Origin: an uncultured Collinsella sp.
GTDB lineage: Bacteria > Actinomycetota > Coriobacteriia > Coriobacteriales > Coriobacteriaceae
NCBI GenBank assembly: GCA_900546775.1
Contig: UREM01000023.1
Span: forward strand, 1-30,523
Length of the DNA: 30,523 nucleotides
Direction: 5' to 3'
The notes under the pieces are model-generated. The model was not told where the DNA came from and ran no database searches. It saw only the letters and a list, made by a program, of their open reading frames with translations. The position numbers were made by a program, and so were the translations under genes. How positions within the stretch are numbered: the stretch's first letter is position 1; the number at the start of each line of letters is the position of its first letter. Shown in pieces: positions 16,102 through 24,116 of this stretch.

Positions 16102-16940
16102 TGAAACGCGATAAGGCTATTAACCGCGCGCTCTCGATCTTCTTTACGATTCTGTCGCTCGCGTGGATCTACCCTGTGTTCATGATTGCGCTCAATTCCT
16201 TTAAGAAGGGGACCGCAATCAGCACCACCACGGCGTTCGATCTGCTCACGCCCGAGACGTTCAACGGCCTCGCAAACTACGTGCACGCTCTTAACGAGCA
16301 GGGCTTTGCCTCGGCGTTTATGTACTCGCTCATCATCACAGTCACGTCGGTCGTGCTGATTCTGGTGTGCTGCTCCATGTGCGCTTGGTACGTGGTTCGT
16401 GTCAACAACAAGATCTCGAACTTCTTCTATTACCTGTTCGTGTTCTCGATGGTCGTACCGTTCCAGATGCTGATGTTCACGCTGTCCAATTTGGCGGACC
16501 GCATCGGCTTTAATACGCCGTTCAACATCTGCTTTATCTATCTGGGCTTTGGCGCGGGCCTGGCGGTCTTTATGTTCGCCGGCTTTGTAAAGAACATCCC
16601 GCTCGAGATCGAGGAGGCGGCCATGATTGACGGCTGCAACCCGGTTCAGGTGTTCTTTAAGATCGTTCTCCCCATCATGAAGCCCACCTATCTTTCGGTC
16701 GGCATCCTCGAGACCATGTGGGTCTGGAACGACTACCTGCTGCCCTACCTTACGCTCGACTCCACCAAGTACAAGACCATTCCTATTTTGATCCAGTACT
16801 TCCGCGGCGGCTATGGCCACGTCGAGCTCGGCCCCATGATGGCCTGCATCATGATGGTCGTTGTCCCCATCGTCATCATGTACATCTTCTGCCAGAAGTA
16901 CATCATCGACGGTGTGGTGGCAGGTGCCGTCAAGGGCTGA
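16101..16940 (+). CDS. Sugar ABC transporter permease, MalG type
   Basis: The 279-aa partner permease forms the heterodimeric channel with the preceding product. Its EAA loop reads EIEEAAMIDGCNPVQVFFKI (residues 169-188), the typical MalG-side form. The N-terminal segment and five further hydrophobic stretches fit six spans. The start overlaps the previous stop in TAATG, with AAGGAGG just upstream (16083-16089). Confidence 0.9.
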   Translation: MKRDKAINRALSIFFTILSLAWIYPVFMIALNSFKKGTAISTTTAFDLLTPETFNGLANYVHALNEQGFASAFMYSLIITVTSVVLILVCCSMCAWYVVRVNNKISNFFYYLFVFSMVVPFQMLMFTLSNLADRIGFNTPFNICFIYLGFGAGLAVFMFAGFVKNIPLEIEEAAMIDGCNPVQVFFKIVLPIMKPTYLSVGILETMWVWNDYLLPYLTLDSTKYKTIPILIQYFRGGYGHVELGPMMACIMMVVVPIVIMYIFCQKYIIDGVVAGAVKG

Positions 16941-16965
16941 TGCCGTAACTGTTTTGCAAGTTTTG

Positions 16966-16990
16966 GCGGCGCCCCTCAGCGCGGCGCCGC
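16966..16990 (+). promoter_or_regulatory. Intercistronic stem-loop before the ATPase gene
   Basis: GCGGCGCC (16966-16973) and GGCGCCGC (16983-16990) form a perfect 8-bp stem without a T-run in the 68-base gap. It may tune expression of the ATPase relative to the permeases. Confidence 0.5.
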
Positions 16991-17008
16991 GTATCGAAAG
17001 GTAGAGAC

Positions 17009-18208
17009 ATGGCCGAGATCGTTCTCAAACATGTTCAGAAGGTGTATCCCAACAACGAGTCAAAAAAGAAGGGCTTCTTTGGCAAAAAGAAGAAGACCGA
17101 GGAGAAGAAGCACAACCTCAAGGTTACCGAGGACGGTGTGCTCGCTGTAGAGGACTTCAACCTCACCGTTCACGACCAGGAGTTCATCGTCCTCGTTGGC
17201 CCCTCTGGCTGCGGTAAGTCCACGACGATGCGCATGGTCGCCGGCCTAGAGGACATCACCTCCGGCGACGTGCTCATCGACGGCAAGCGCGTCAACGACG
17301 TGGCGCCCAAGGACCGCGACATCGCCATGGTGTTCCAGAGCTACGCTCTGTACCCCAATATGACGGTGTACGAGAACATGGCATTTACGCTCGAGCTCAA
17401 GAAGGTCCCCAAGGACGAGATCGACCGCAAGGTTCGCTCTGCTGCCGAGATCCTGGGCATTACCGAGTATCTCGACCGTAAGCCTAAGGCGCTTTCGGGT
17501 GGCCAGCGCCAGCGCGTCGCCATCGGCCGCGCCATCGTGCGAGACCCCAAGGTCTTCCTGATGGACGAGCCGCTGTCCAACCTGGACGCCAAGCTTCGTA
17601 ACCAGATGCGTGCCGAGCTCATTAAGCTGCGCCACGAGATCAAGGGCACGTTCATTTATGTTACTCACGACCAGACCGAGGCTATGACCCTCGGTGACCG
17701 TATCGTGGTCATGAAGGACGGCGTCGTCCAGCAGATCGCCACCCCGCAGGAGGTCTTCAACCATCCCGCGAACATCTTCGTCGCCGGCTTTATCGGCGTG
17801 CCGCAGATGAACTTCTTCGATGCCCAGCTGGTGCGCTCGGGCAACGGCTTTACCGTCAAGACCGAGGATATGAACGTGGCGCTCGCCCCCGAGACCTGCG
17901 CTCAGCTTGCTCTCAACTGGGACGGCGGCGACGTGAAGGAGATCACGGCCGGCGTGCGTCCCGAGCAGATTCTGCTTGCCGACAAGGACGAGGAGGGCGC
18001 GCTCCAGGGTACCGTCGAGGTGACCGAGCTCATGGGTTCGACCGAGCATGTCCACGTGACCGCTCCCGATGGCCAGTTCGTCCTGATCATTCCCGTTGTC
18101 GACCTTGAGGCCAAGGGTGCGCTCAAGGCGGGCGACCCCATCTGGTTCAAGTTCGAGAAGAACGCGACCCACCTCTTCGATAAGGTATCTGGCAAGAACC
18201 TTATCTAG
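17009..18208 (+). CDS. Sugar ABC transporter ATPase (MsmK/MalK/UgpC type)
   Basis: The 399-aa ATPase energises the permease pair. It has Walker A GPSGCGKST (64-72), Q-loop Gln110, signature LSGGQ (162-166), Walker B VFLMDE (182-187) and switch His220, followed by the C-terminal OB-fold regulatory region (about 240-399) of the MalK/UgpC type. MsmK-like proteins can serve several sugar transporters; placement directly after both permeases makes this one dedicated or shared. Residues about 15-42 are an extra lysine-rich insertion (including KKKGFFGKKKKTEEKK) between the first two strands, where typical family members have only a short loop. GAAAGG precedes the ATG. Confidence 0.93.
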   Translation: MAEIVLKHVQKVYPNNESKKKGFFGKKKKTEEKKHNLKVTEDGVLAVEDFNLTVHDQEFIVLVGPSGCGKSTTMRMVAGLEDITSGDVLIDGKRVNDVAPKDRDIAMVFQSYALYPNMTVYENMAFTLELKKVPKDEIDRKVRSAAEILGITEYLDRKPKALSGGQRQRVAIGRAIVRDPKVFLMDEPLSNLDAKLRNQMRAELIKLRHEIKGTFIYVTHDQTEAMTLGDRIVVMKDGVVQQIATPQEVFNHPANIFVAGFIGVPQMNFFDAQLVRSGNGFTVKTEDMNVALAPETCAQLALNWDGGDVKEITAGVRPEQILLADKDEEGALQGTVEVTELMGSTEHVHVTAPDGQFVLIIPVVDLEAKGALKAGDPIWFKFEKNATHLFDKVSGKNLI

Positions 18209-18276
18209 GCCCGGTTCATCCAGGCCCTCCCTTTGGGCGACTGCGGTATTGCCATCCTTTTGCCGCGGTCACATAT

Positions 18277-18320
18277 AAGGCTCCCCTCCCGTCCACTGGG
18301 CGAGAGGGGAGCCTTTCTTT
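18277..18320 (+). terminator. Terminator of the sugar ABC operon
   Basis: AAGGCTCCCCTC and GAGGGGAGCCTT form a 12-bp stem followed by TCTTT, 69 bases after the ATPase stop. This is a strong intrinsic terminator for the plus strand. Confidence 0.85.
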
Positions 18321-18347
18321 GTGTTGGGGTTGCCTGGCCGGTCGTTT

Positions 18348-18565
18348 GTCTCGATCTGTAACAGGTAGGGCCGATTTCGGACGTTAGATGTTACAGATCG
18401 AGACGGTTCCGCTGAGCTAACCATTTCATCTAAATCTGTAACACCAAAGGTGAATTTCAGCTGCTAGATGTTACAGATTGAGATAAACCCAAGGGGAGGG
18501 GCCGGTATGTCTCAATCTGTAACAGCTGGGACCGTTTTGGTTGAGTAGTTGTTATGGATCGAGAT
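18348..18565. repeat. Array of three tandem 57-bp palindromic units
   Basis: Units at 18348-18404, 18428-18484 and 18509-18565 each have 16-bp inverted arms (GTCTCGATCTGTAACA and its complement in unit 1) around a variable 25-base centre. Unit 1 is perfect, unit 2 has one mismatch and unit 3 is more decayed. The repeat period is 80-81 bp. The array lies between two convergent transcription units and has no open frame of note. It fills most of the 457-base gap along with the two terminators. Confidence 0.85.
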
Positions 18566-18604
18566 TGTTTGGCCGAGTCGGGTCACAGGGTAACGTGTGG
18601 GCAC

Positions 18605-18637
18605 AAAAAACGGAGCCGTGTTGCCACGACTCCGTTT
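18605..18637 (-). terminator. Terminator of glgP
   Basis: On the minus strand, AAACGGAGTCGTG and CACGGCTCCGTTT form a stem with a GCAA loop, followed by a T-run. It starts 28 bases after the glgP stop. Confidence 0.85.
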
Positions 18638-18665
18638 CTCAAGAGGATGGGTAAGGGAAGCGAAA

Positions 18666-20933
18666 TTAGTTCAGGTGCCAGATCTCGTCGTTGTACTGGG
18701 AGATGGTGCGGTCGGACGAGAAGGTGCCAGCGTTGGCGATATTGATGAGCGCCTTGCGCATCCAGGCGTCCTGGTCCTCGTAGTCGGCCAGCACGCGCTC
18801 CTTGGTCTGGATGTACTCCTCAATGTCGAGCAGGGCCATAAACCAGTCCTTGCCCTTAATGTCGTCGTGCAGGCGCTGCAGGCGCTCGGCGTTGCCGGTC
18901 GCCATAAAGGCGGGGTTGGTGATAAAGTCCACCAGCAGCTTGATACCGGGCTTGCGGTAGAGTGCGCTGGCGTTATAGCTGCCGTCGGCGTAGAGCTGCT
19001 CGACCTGTTTGGACGAGGCACCAAAGGTGTAGATGTTCTCGTCACCCACGAGCTCGGCGATCTCGACATTGGCACCGTCGAGCGTGCACAGGGTCAGGGC
19101 ACCGTTGAGCATGAACTTCATGTTGGAGGTGCCGCTCGCCTCCTTGGAGGCCAGGCTGATCTGCTCGGAGATGTCGGCAGCGGGAATCACGCGCTCGGCG
19201 GCGGTGACGTTGTAGTTCTCGATCATGACGACCTGCAGGTAGGGGGCCACGTCGGGGTCGTTGGCGATCCACTGTGAAAGCGTCAGGATTAGGTGGATGA
19301 TGTCCTGAGCGATGGTATAGGCAGGCGCTGCCTTGCCGCCAAAGATGATGGTGACGGGGTGTTCGGGCTTGTTACCGTTCTTGATATCGAGATACTTCCA
19401 GATGATGTAGAGCGCGAGCATCTGCTGGCGCTTGTACTCGTGGATACGCTTGACCTGAACATCGATGATGGCGTTGGAGGGAATGGTCACACCCTGCTCG
19501 AGCGCCATGAACTGGCGCATGATGGCCTTGGCCTCGGCCTTGGTGGCGGCCAAGCGCTCATGAATGCTCTTATCGTCGGCGAAGTTGGCGAGTTTGCTCA
19601 GATCGCCGGTGCTGCGCCAGTCGGTGCCGATCACATCGTCGAGCAGGCTGGCGAGCGCGGGGTTGGCCCCATGGATCCAGCGGCGGAAGGTGATGCCGTT
19701 GGTCTTGTTGGAGAACTTCTCGGGATAGATCTCGTAGAACGGATGAAGCTCGGTGTCCTCCAGGATCTTGGTGTGGAGGGCGGCTACGCCGTTGATGGAG
19801 AAGCCAAAGTGGATGTCCATGTGGGCCATGTGGACGGTGTCGTATTCGTCGATGACGGCGACGCGCGGGTCATCGTGCTCGGCCTTCGCGATCTCATCGA
19901 GCTTGACGATAATGTCGGCGATGGCAGGGGAGACCTTCTGCAGGCTGGCGAGCGGCCACTTCTCGAGCGCCTCGGCAAGAATCGTGTGGTTAGTGTAGGC
20001 GACCATGGAGCGTACGATGGTCACGGCCTCGTCAAACTCGATGCCATGCTCGGTGGTGAGCAAGCGAATGAGCTCGGGGATGACCATGGTGGGGTGCGTG
20101 TCGTTAATTTGGACCACGGCGTAGTCGGCCAGATCGTGCAGGTTGCTGCCGCGCTCGATGGCCTCGTCGATCAGGAGCTGGGCGGCGTTGCTCACCATGA
20201 AGTATTCCTGGTAGATGCGAAGCAGGCGGCCCTGCTCGTCGGAATCGTCGGGGTAGAGGAACAAGGTGAGGTTCTTGGCAATCTCGGTCTTGTCGAAGTC
20301 GATGGAGCTGCCGGGGACCAGGCCATCGTCGACGCTCGCCAGGTCGAACAGGCGCAGACGGTTCTTGGTGGGCTGGCCGTAACCGGGCACGTCGATGTTG
20401 ACGAGCTTGGAGGTAACGGCAAAATCGCCGAACTCGACGGTGTAGGAGCGGTCGTCGTCGACTAGGATGTCCTGCTCACCGAGCCACTCGTCGGGGACGG
20501 CCTTTTGCTGGTTGTCGACAAAGCGCTGACGGAACAGGCCGTAGTGATAGTTGAGGCCCACGCCATCGCCGGTCAAGCCCAGCGTGGCGATGGAATCCAG
20601 GAAGCACGCGGCCAGGCGGCCCAGGCCGCCGTTGCCGAGCGACGGCTCGACCTCGAACTCCTCGATCTTGTTGAGGTCGTGGCCGGCGGCGACGAGCTGG
20701 TCCTTAACCTCGTCATAGATGCCGAGGTCGATCATATTGTTGATGAGCAGCTTGCCGAGCAAAAACTCGGCGGAAATGTAATAGAGCTTTTTCTTGCCGT
20801 TGTTGAGCGGGCAGGCGGCGGAGCGCTCCTGCACGAGTTTGACCAGCAGCTTGTAAATGCGACGGTCGTCGAGCTGCTCGAGCGAGGTGCCAAAGGACTG
20901 CTCGGCGAGTTCCATGAGGTTAATTTGGGGCAT
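18666..20933 (-). CDS. glgP: Glycogen/maltodextrin phosphorylase
   Basis: This PLP enzyme phosphorolyses alpha-1,4-glucans to glucose-1-phosphate in the cytoplasm. The 755-aa protein starts at 20933 after AGGAGG, four bases upstream; an in-frame extension to 21257 lacks a ribosome-binding site and has an unrelated-looking arginine/histidine-rich translation. Family signatures include EPSLGNGGLGRLAACFLDS (97-115), KRIHEYKRQ (495-503) and the PLP region EASGTSNMKFMLNG, with Lys606. Two positions are unusual: Ser for the usual Gly in GTGNMKF, and Cys616 where Gly is common before TLDGANVE. The length is at the short end for the family. It lies downstream of malQ on the same strand with a stem-loop between them. 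Confidence 0.94.
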   Translation of the reverse strand: MPQINLMELAEQSFGTSLEQLDDRRIYKLLVKLVQERSAACPLNNGKKKLYYISAEFLLGKLLINNMIDLGIYDEVKDQLVAAGHDLNKIEEFEVEPSLGNGGLGRLAACFLDSIATLGLTGDGVGLNYHYGLFRQRFVDNQQKAVPDEWLGEQDILVDDDRSYTVEFGDFAVTSKLVNIDVPGYGQPTKNRLRLFDLASVDDGLVPGSSIDFDKTEIAKNLTLFLYPDDSDEQGRLLRIYQEYFMVSNAAQLLIDEAIERGSNLHDLADYAVVQINDTHPTMVIPELIRLLTTEHGIEFDEAVTIVRSMVAYTNHTILAEALEKWPLASLQKVSPAIADIIVKLDEIAKAEHDDPRVAVIDEYDTVHMAHMDIHFGFSINGVAALHTKILEDTELHPFYEIYPEKFSNKTNGITFRRWIHGANPALASLLDDVIGTDWRSTGDLSKLANFADDKSIHERLAATKAEAKAIMRQFMALEQGVTIPSNAIIDVQVKRIHEYKRQQMLALYIIWKYLDIKNGNKPEHPVTIIFGGKAAPAYTIAQDIIHLILTLSQWIANDPDVAPYLQVVMIENYNVTAAERVIPAADISEQISLASKEASGTSNMKFMLNGALTLCTLDGANVEIAELVGDENIYTFGASSKQVEQLYADGSYNASALYRKPGIKLLVDFITNPAFMATGNAERLQRLHDDIKGKDWFMALLDIEEYIQTKERVLADYEDQDAWMRKALINIANAGTFSSDRTISQYNDEIWHLN

Positions 20934-20980
20934 GTTTCCTCCTGTAATGGGTTGATTACATGTCTGCAATTCATAAGAAT

Positions 20981-21014
20981 CCCGCGCGAGGGGATTGGGG
21001 TGGCCTCGCGCGGG
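20981..21014 (-). promoter_or_regulatory. Intercistronic stem-loop between malQ and glgP
   Basis: CCCGCGCGAGG (20981-20991) and CCTCGCGCGGG (21004-21014) are perfect 11-bp complements around 12 bases. The minus-strand downstream bases ATTCTTATG are not a proper T-run, so partial termination or mRNA stabilisation is more likely than full termination. Confidence 0.55.
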
Positions 21015-21061
21015 TAAGCAAGCGCGTCCGCACGGTGGGGAGGGGTCGGGCGCGGTAGCTC

Positions 21062-22567
21062 CTATTGAGGAAGCTCGATTTCGGCTTCCGACGGGATGCG
21101 GAAGTAGGTCTCGGTCCAGTCGGTGAGTTTGTGCTCGAGCTCGCGGGTGATGGCGCCGTCGAGCATGCGCCAGGTCCAGTTGCCGCCCAGCGTGGCAGGG
21201 GTGTTGATGCGCGCCTCGTTGCCCAAGTTGAGCAGGTCCTGCATGGTGTAGATGCACGTGTCGCTCACGCTGGCTGCGATGGTTCGGTTGAGCGCGTCGG
21301 CGATGGGTTCGCCGGCCTGCTGATGGGTGTACAGGGCTGTCTGCTCGCGCTGACGCGGGGTAGCCGTTCCTTCAAACCAGCCGCGTGCCGTCTCGTTGTC
21401 GTGAGTGCCCACGTAGGCGACGGTGTTGGCAATGTAGTTGTGCGGCAGGTAGTACGAGTTGGTGCCCTCAAAGGCAAACTGCAGGATCTTCATGCCGGGG
21501 AAGCCCGAGTTGTCGCGCATATCGATGACGCCGGGGGTGAGGAAGCCCAGGTCCTCGGCGATGATGGGCAGCGTGCCGAGCTTTTCCTCGAGTGTCTTGA
21601 AGAGCTTGAGGCCGGGACCCTGCGTCCACGAACCGTAGGACGAATCAGGCGAGGAGAACGGCACCTCCCAATAGGCCTCGAAGCCGCGGAAGTGATCCAG
21701 GCGGATGACGTCGTACATGTCGAGGGCGGCGCGAATGCGGCCCTCCCACCAGGAGAAGCCGTCGGCCTCCATGGCGTCCCAGTCGTAGATGGGGTTGCCC
21801 CAGTACTGGCCGGTGGCCGAGAACTGGTCGGGCGGCGTGCCGGCGACGCTCACGGGATTGCCGGCGGCGTCGATCTTAAAGAGCTCAGGTGTCGCCCACA
21901 TCTCGACGGAGTCACGCGAGACATAGATGGGCAGGTCGCCGATGATGAGAATGTCGCGCTCGTTGGCATAGGCCTTGAGGCGGCTCCACTGGCGATCGAA
22001 GAAGTACTGCGTCATCTGGTGGTAGAGCATACGCGCCGGATGGTCGGCGCAGACCTTGGCGGAAGCCTCGCCGCGGGTGCGGAGCTCCGCGGGCCACTCC
22101 CAAAACGCCTTGAGACCGCACTCCTCTTTGACGGTCATGAACTCACAGTAGGGGATGAGCCAGTCCTCGTTGGCCTGGATAAAGTCATCGAAATCGGCCG
22201 GCTTGTCGGCAGCAAAGCGCTCGGCGGCGCGGTCGAGAATCTGACGGCGGCCGCCAAAGATAGCACCGTAGTCGACATTGCTGGGGTCGGATCCCAGATA
22301 CACGCCATCGATATCGCGCTGCTCCAGATACCCTGCCTCGATAAACTCGGCAAAGTCGATAAAGTTGGGGTTGCCTGCGCGGGCCGAGAACGACTGATAA
22401 GGCGAATCGCCATAGCTGGTCGTCGTAAGGGGCAGAATCTGCCAGTAATGTTGTTTGCACGAGGCGAGAAAATCGACGAAGTCGTAGGCATTCCAGCCAA
22501 AGCCGCCGATTCCGTATGGTCCGGGCAGAGATGAGACGGGCATGAGGACGCCGCTTGCACGCTCCAT
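21062..22567 (-). CDS. malQ: 4-alpha-glucanotransferase (amylomaltase)
   Basis: MalQ disproportionates maltodextrins, releasing glucose and making longer chains that GlgP can use. The 501-aa length matches the compact GH77 type. Catalytic motifs are VIRLDHFRGFEAYW (nucleophile Asp291), IIAEDLG (acid/base Glu338) and YVGTHDNETARGW (Asp390). The ATG at 22567, with GGTGAG seven bases upstream, is favoured; in-frame GTG and TTG codons at 22579 and 22582 are poorly spaced from AAGAAGG. A TTGTTTAAACAT palindrome and a candidate -10 TACAAT lie upstream, linking it to the GntR regulator. Confidence 0.94.
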   Translation of the reverse strand: MERASGVLMPVSSLPGPYGIGGFGWNAYDFVDFLASCKQHYWQILPLTTTSYGDSPYQSFSARAGNPNFIDFAEFIEAGYLEQRDIDGVYLGSDPSNVDYGAIFGGRRQILDRAAERFAADKPADFDDFIQANEDWLIPYCEFMTVKEECGLKAFWEWPAELRTRGEASAKVCADHPARMLYHQMTQYFFDRQWSRLKAYANERDILIIGDLPIYVSRDSVEMWATPELFKIDAAGNPVSVAGTPPDQFSATGQYWGNPIYDWDAMEADGFSWWEGRIRAALDMYDVIRLDHFRGFEAYWEVPFSSPDSSYGSWTQGPGLKLFKTLEEKLGTLPIIAEDLGFLTPGVIDMRDNSGFPGMKILQFAFEGTNSYYLPHNYIANTVAYVGTHDNETARGWFEGTATPRQREQTALYTHQQAGEPIADALNRTIAASVSDTCIYTMQDLLNLGNEARINTPATLGGNWTWRMLDGAITRELEHKLTDWTETYFRIPSEAEIELPQ

Positions 22568-22652
22568 GAATGCGCTCACCAACCTTCTTGTTGTGGGGTC
22601 GGCCTGCCGATGGGTGTGCAGTCCGCCTCCGATGTTCTGATTCGATACGCCT

Positions 22653-22681
22653 ATTGTAAAACATGTTGTTTAAACATGTAC
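22653..22681 (-). promoter_or_regulatory. malQ promoter region with GntR/TreR-type operator 5
   Basis: The palindrome TTGTTTAAACAT (22666-22677) has the GTTTAAAC core seen at the other four sites. It lies just upstream of a minus-strand TACAAT (22658-22653), within the spacer between -35 and -10 positions. The -35 itself (GTACAT) is weak. Confidence 0.55.
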
Positions 22682-22730
22682 AGGCAAGATAAAAAAGTTG
22701 GTCGATTTTCGGCGAATGGCTACATGCCAT

Positions 22731-22766
22731 GAAAAAGGCCCCGACCTCACAACGTGAGATCGGGGC
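22731..22766 (-). terminator. Terminator of galE
   Basis: On the minus strand, GCCCCGATCTCAC and GTGAGGTCGGGGC form a 13-bp stem with a three-base loop and one mismatch, followed by CTTTTTC. It separates galE from malQ. Confidence 0.88.
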
Positions 22767-22788
22767 AAGAACGGTATGTAGGTTTTTG

Positions 22789-23850
22789 CTACTCGGCGTC
22801 GGCGAAGCCGTTGGGGTTGTGGCTCTGCCAGTTCCAGCTATCGCGGCACATGTCCGCGATGTCGTACTGGGCCTTCCAGCCCATCATGCGCTCGGCCTTG
22901 GAGGCATCGCACCAGTTGGCAGCGATGTCGCCGGCGCGGCGCTCGCGGATCACGTAGGGCAGCTCCTTGCCACAAGCCTTGGAGAAGGCGGCGACGACCT
23001 CGAGTACCGAGGTGCCGGTGCCGGTGCCCAGGTTAAAGATCTCGACGCCGGTCTTGCCGTTCATCCAGTTAAGGGCGGCAACGTGACCAGAGGCCAGATC
23101 GCACACGTGGATGTAGTCGCGCACGCCGGTGCCGTCGGGGGTGGGGTAGTCGTTGCCAAAGACCTGAACGGCCTCGAGCTTGCCCACGGCGACCTGGGCG
23201 ACATAGGGCACCAGGTTGTTGGGGATGCCCTTGGGGTCCTCGCCGATCAGGCCCGACGGATGAGCGCCGATGGGGTTGAAGTAACGGAGCAGCACGACGT
23301 CCCACTCGGGGTCGGCGGTGTGGACGTCCATAAGGATCTGCTCGATCATCCACTTGGTCCAGCCATAGGGGTTGGTTGCGGGCTTCTTGGGGTCTTCCTC
23401 GGTGACGGGCGGGTTGTCCGGGTCGCCGTAGACGGTCGAGGAGCTCGAGAAGATGATGGACTTGCAGCCATGGTTGCGCATGACGTCGATGAGCACCAGG
23501 GTGTTCTCGATGTTGTTGTGGTAGTACTCGACGGGCTTGCTCACCGACTCGCCGACGGCCTTAAAGCCGGCAAAGTGGATGACACGGTCGATCTGATGGG
23601 TATCGAAGATCTTGTTCATCGCATCGCGGTCGAGCACGTTGGCCTTGTAGAAGGTGAGGCTCTTGGCGGCTTCGTCGCCCACGATGGTCTTGACGCGGTC
23701 GACGGCGACGGCGCTGGAGTTGGAGAGATCATCGACGATGACGACCTGGTAGCCACCCTCGAGCAGCTGAACGACGGTGTGCGAGCCGATAAAACCGGCG
23801 CCACCGGTAACGAGGACGCAGGTGTCTTTGGGGTCGAGTGCTTTGGACAT
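22789..23850 (-). CDS. galE: UDP-glucose 4-epimerase
   Basis: This NAD-dependent enzyme interconverts UDP-glucose and UDP-galactose for the Leloir pathway and for envelope glycan precursors. The 353-aa protein has the Rossmann motif TGGAGFIG (15-22), the serine-rich FSSSSTVYG (134-142) and catalytic Tyr162 and Lys166 in PYGWTKW. The start at 23850 follows TAGGAG; an extension to 23922 has no such site. It is a little longer than the roughly 338 residues of the enteric enzyme because of a short N-terminal lead. It is flanked by its own terminator and by a divergent promoter region. Confidence 0.94.
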   Translation of the reverse strand: MSKALDPKDTCVLVTGGAGFIGSHTVVQLLEGGYQVVIVDDLSNSSAVAVDRVKTIVGDEAAKSLTFYKANVLDRDAMNKIFDTHQIDRVIHFAGFKAVGESVSKPVEYYHNNIENTLVLIDVMRNHGCKSIIFSSSSTVYGDPDNPPVTEEDPKKPATNPYGWTKWMIEQILMDVHTADPEWDVVLLRYFNPIGAHPSGLIGEDPKGIPNNLVPYVAQVAVGKLEAVQVFGNDYPTPDGTGVRDYIHVCDLASGHVAALNWMNGKTGVEIFNLGTGTGTSVLEVVAAFSKACGKELPYVIRERRAGDIAANWCDASKAERMMGWKAQYDIADMCRDSWNWQSHNPNGFADAE

Positions 23851-23971
23851 GTAGTCTCCTATCGAATCAGGAACACTTCTAGAGGGGAGTATAGCGCAGG
23901 CGGGGACGCCCAAATGGTGCACTGTAGGAAAAGCAGAGGATTATGTTAACGTACTCATATAAGAGCTTGCT

Positions 23972-23998
23972 CAATTGTTACCTCAAATTTGACAATTG
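23972..23998. promoter_or_regulatory. Inverted repeat in the galE / wall-hydrolase divergent region
   Basis: CAATTGT (23972-23978) and ACAATTG (23992-23998) are 7-bp inverted arms overlapping TTGACA (23989-23994), a good -35 hexamer. No well-spaced -10 was found. The 266-base gap should hold promoters for both genes; this palindrome could be an operator. Confidence 0.3.
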
Positions 23999-24116
23999 CT
24001 TACGAGCCGCCGACCTTGTAGTTTCCTGCCGTTCGTGGAAATCGTTGGGACGCGCCATATGTACGCTAATATGTATGAGTTGAGCGACATATAAATAAGC
24101 ATGTAACGGAGTACAT

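Noticed and set aside
18348..18565. CRISPR array
   Set aside because: The repeated parts are inverted arms of palindromes with an 80-bp period, units differ from one another, and no cas genes are present.
20934..21257. N-terminal extension of glgP by 108 residues
   Set aside because: AGGAGG immediately precedes the 20933 start, and the extension has atypical composition and overlaps the intercistronic hairpin and the end of malQ.
21065..22534. 489-residue plus-strand open frame
   Set aside because: It is opposite malQ, has no ribosome-binding site or recognisable motif, and malQ has all its catalytic residues.
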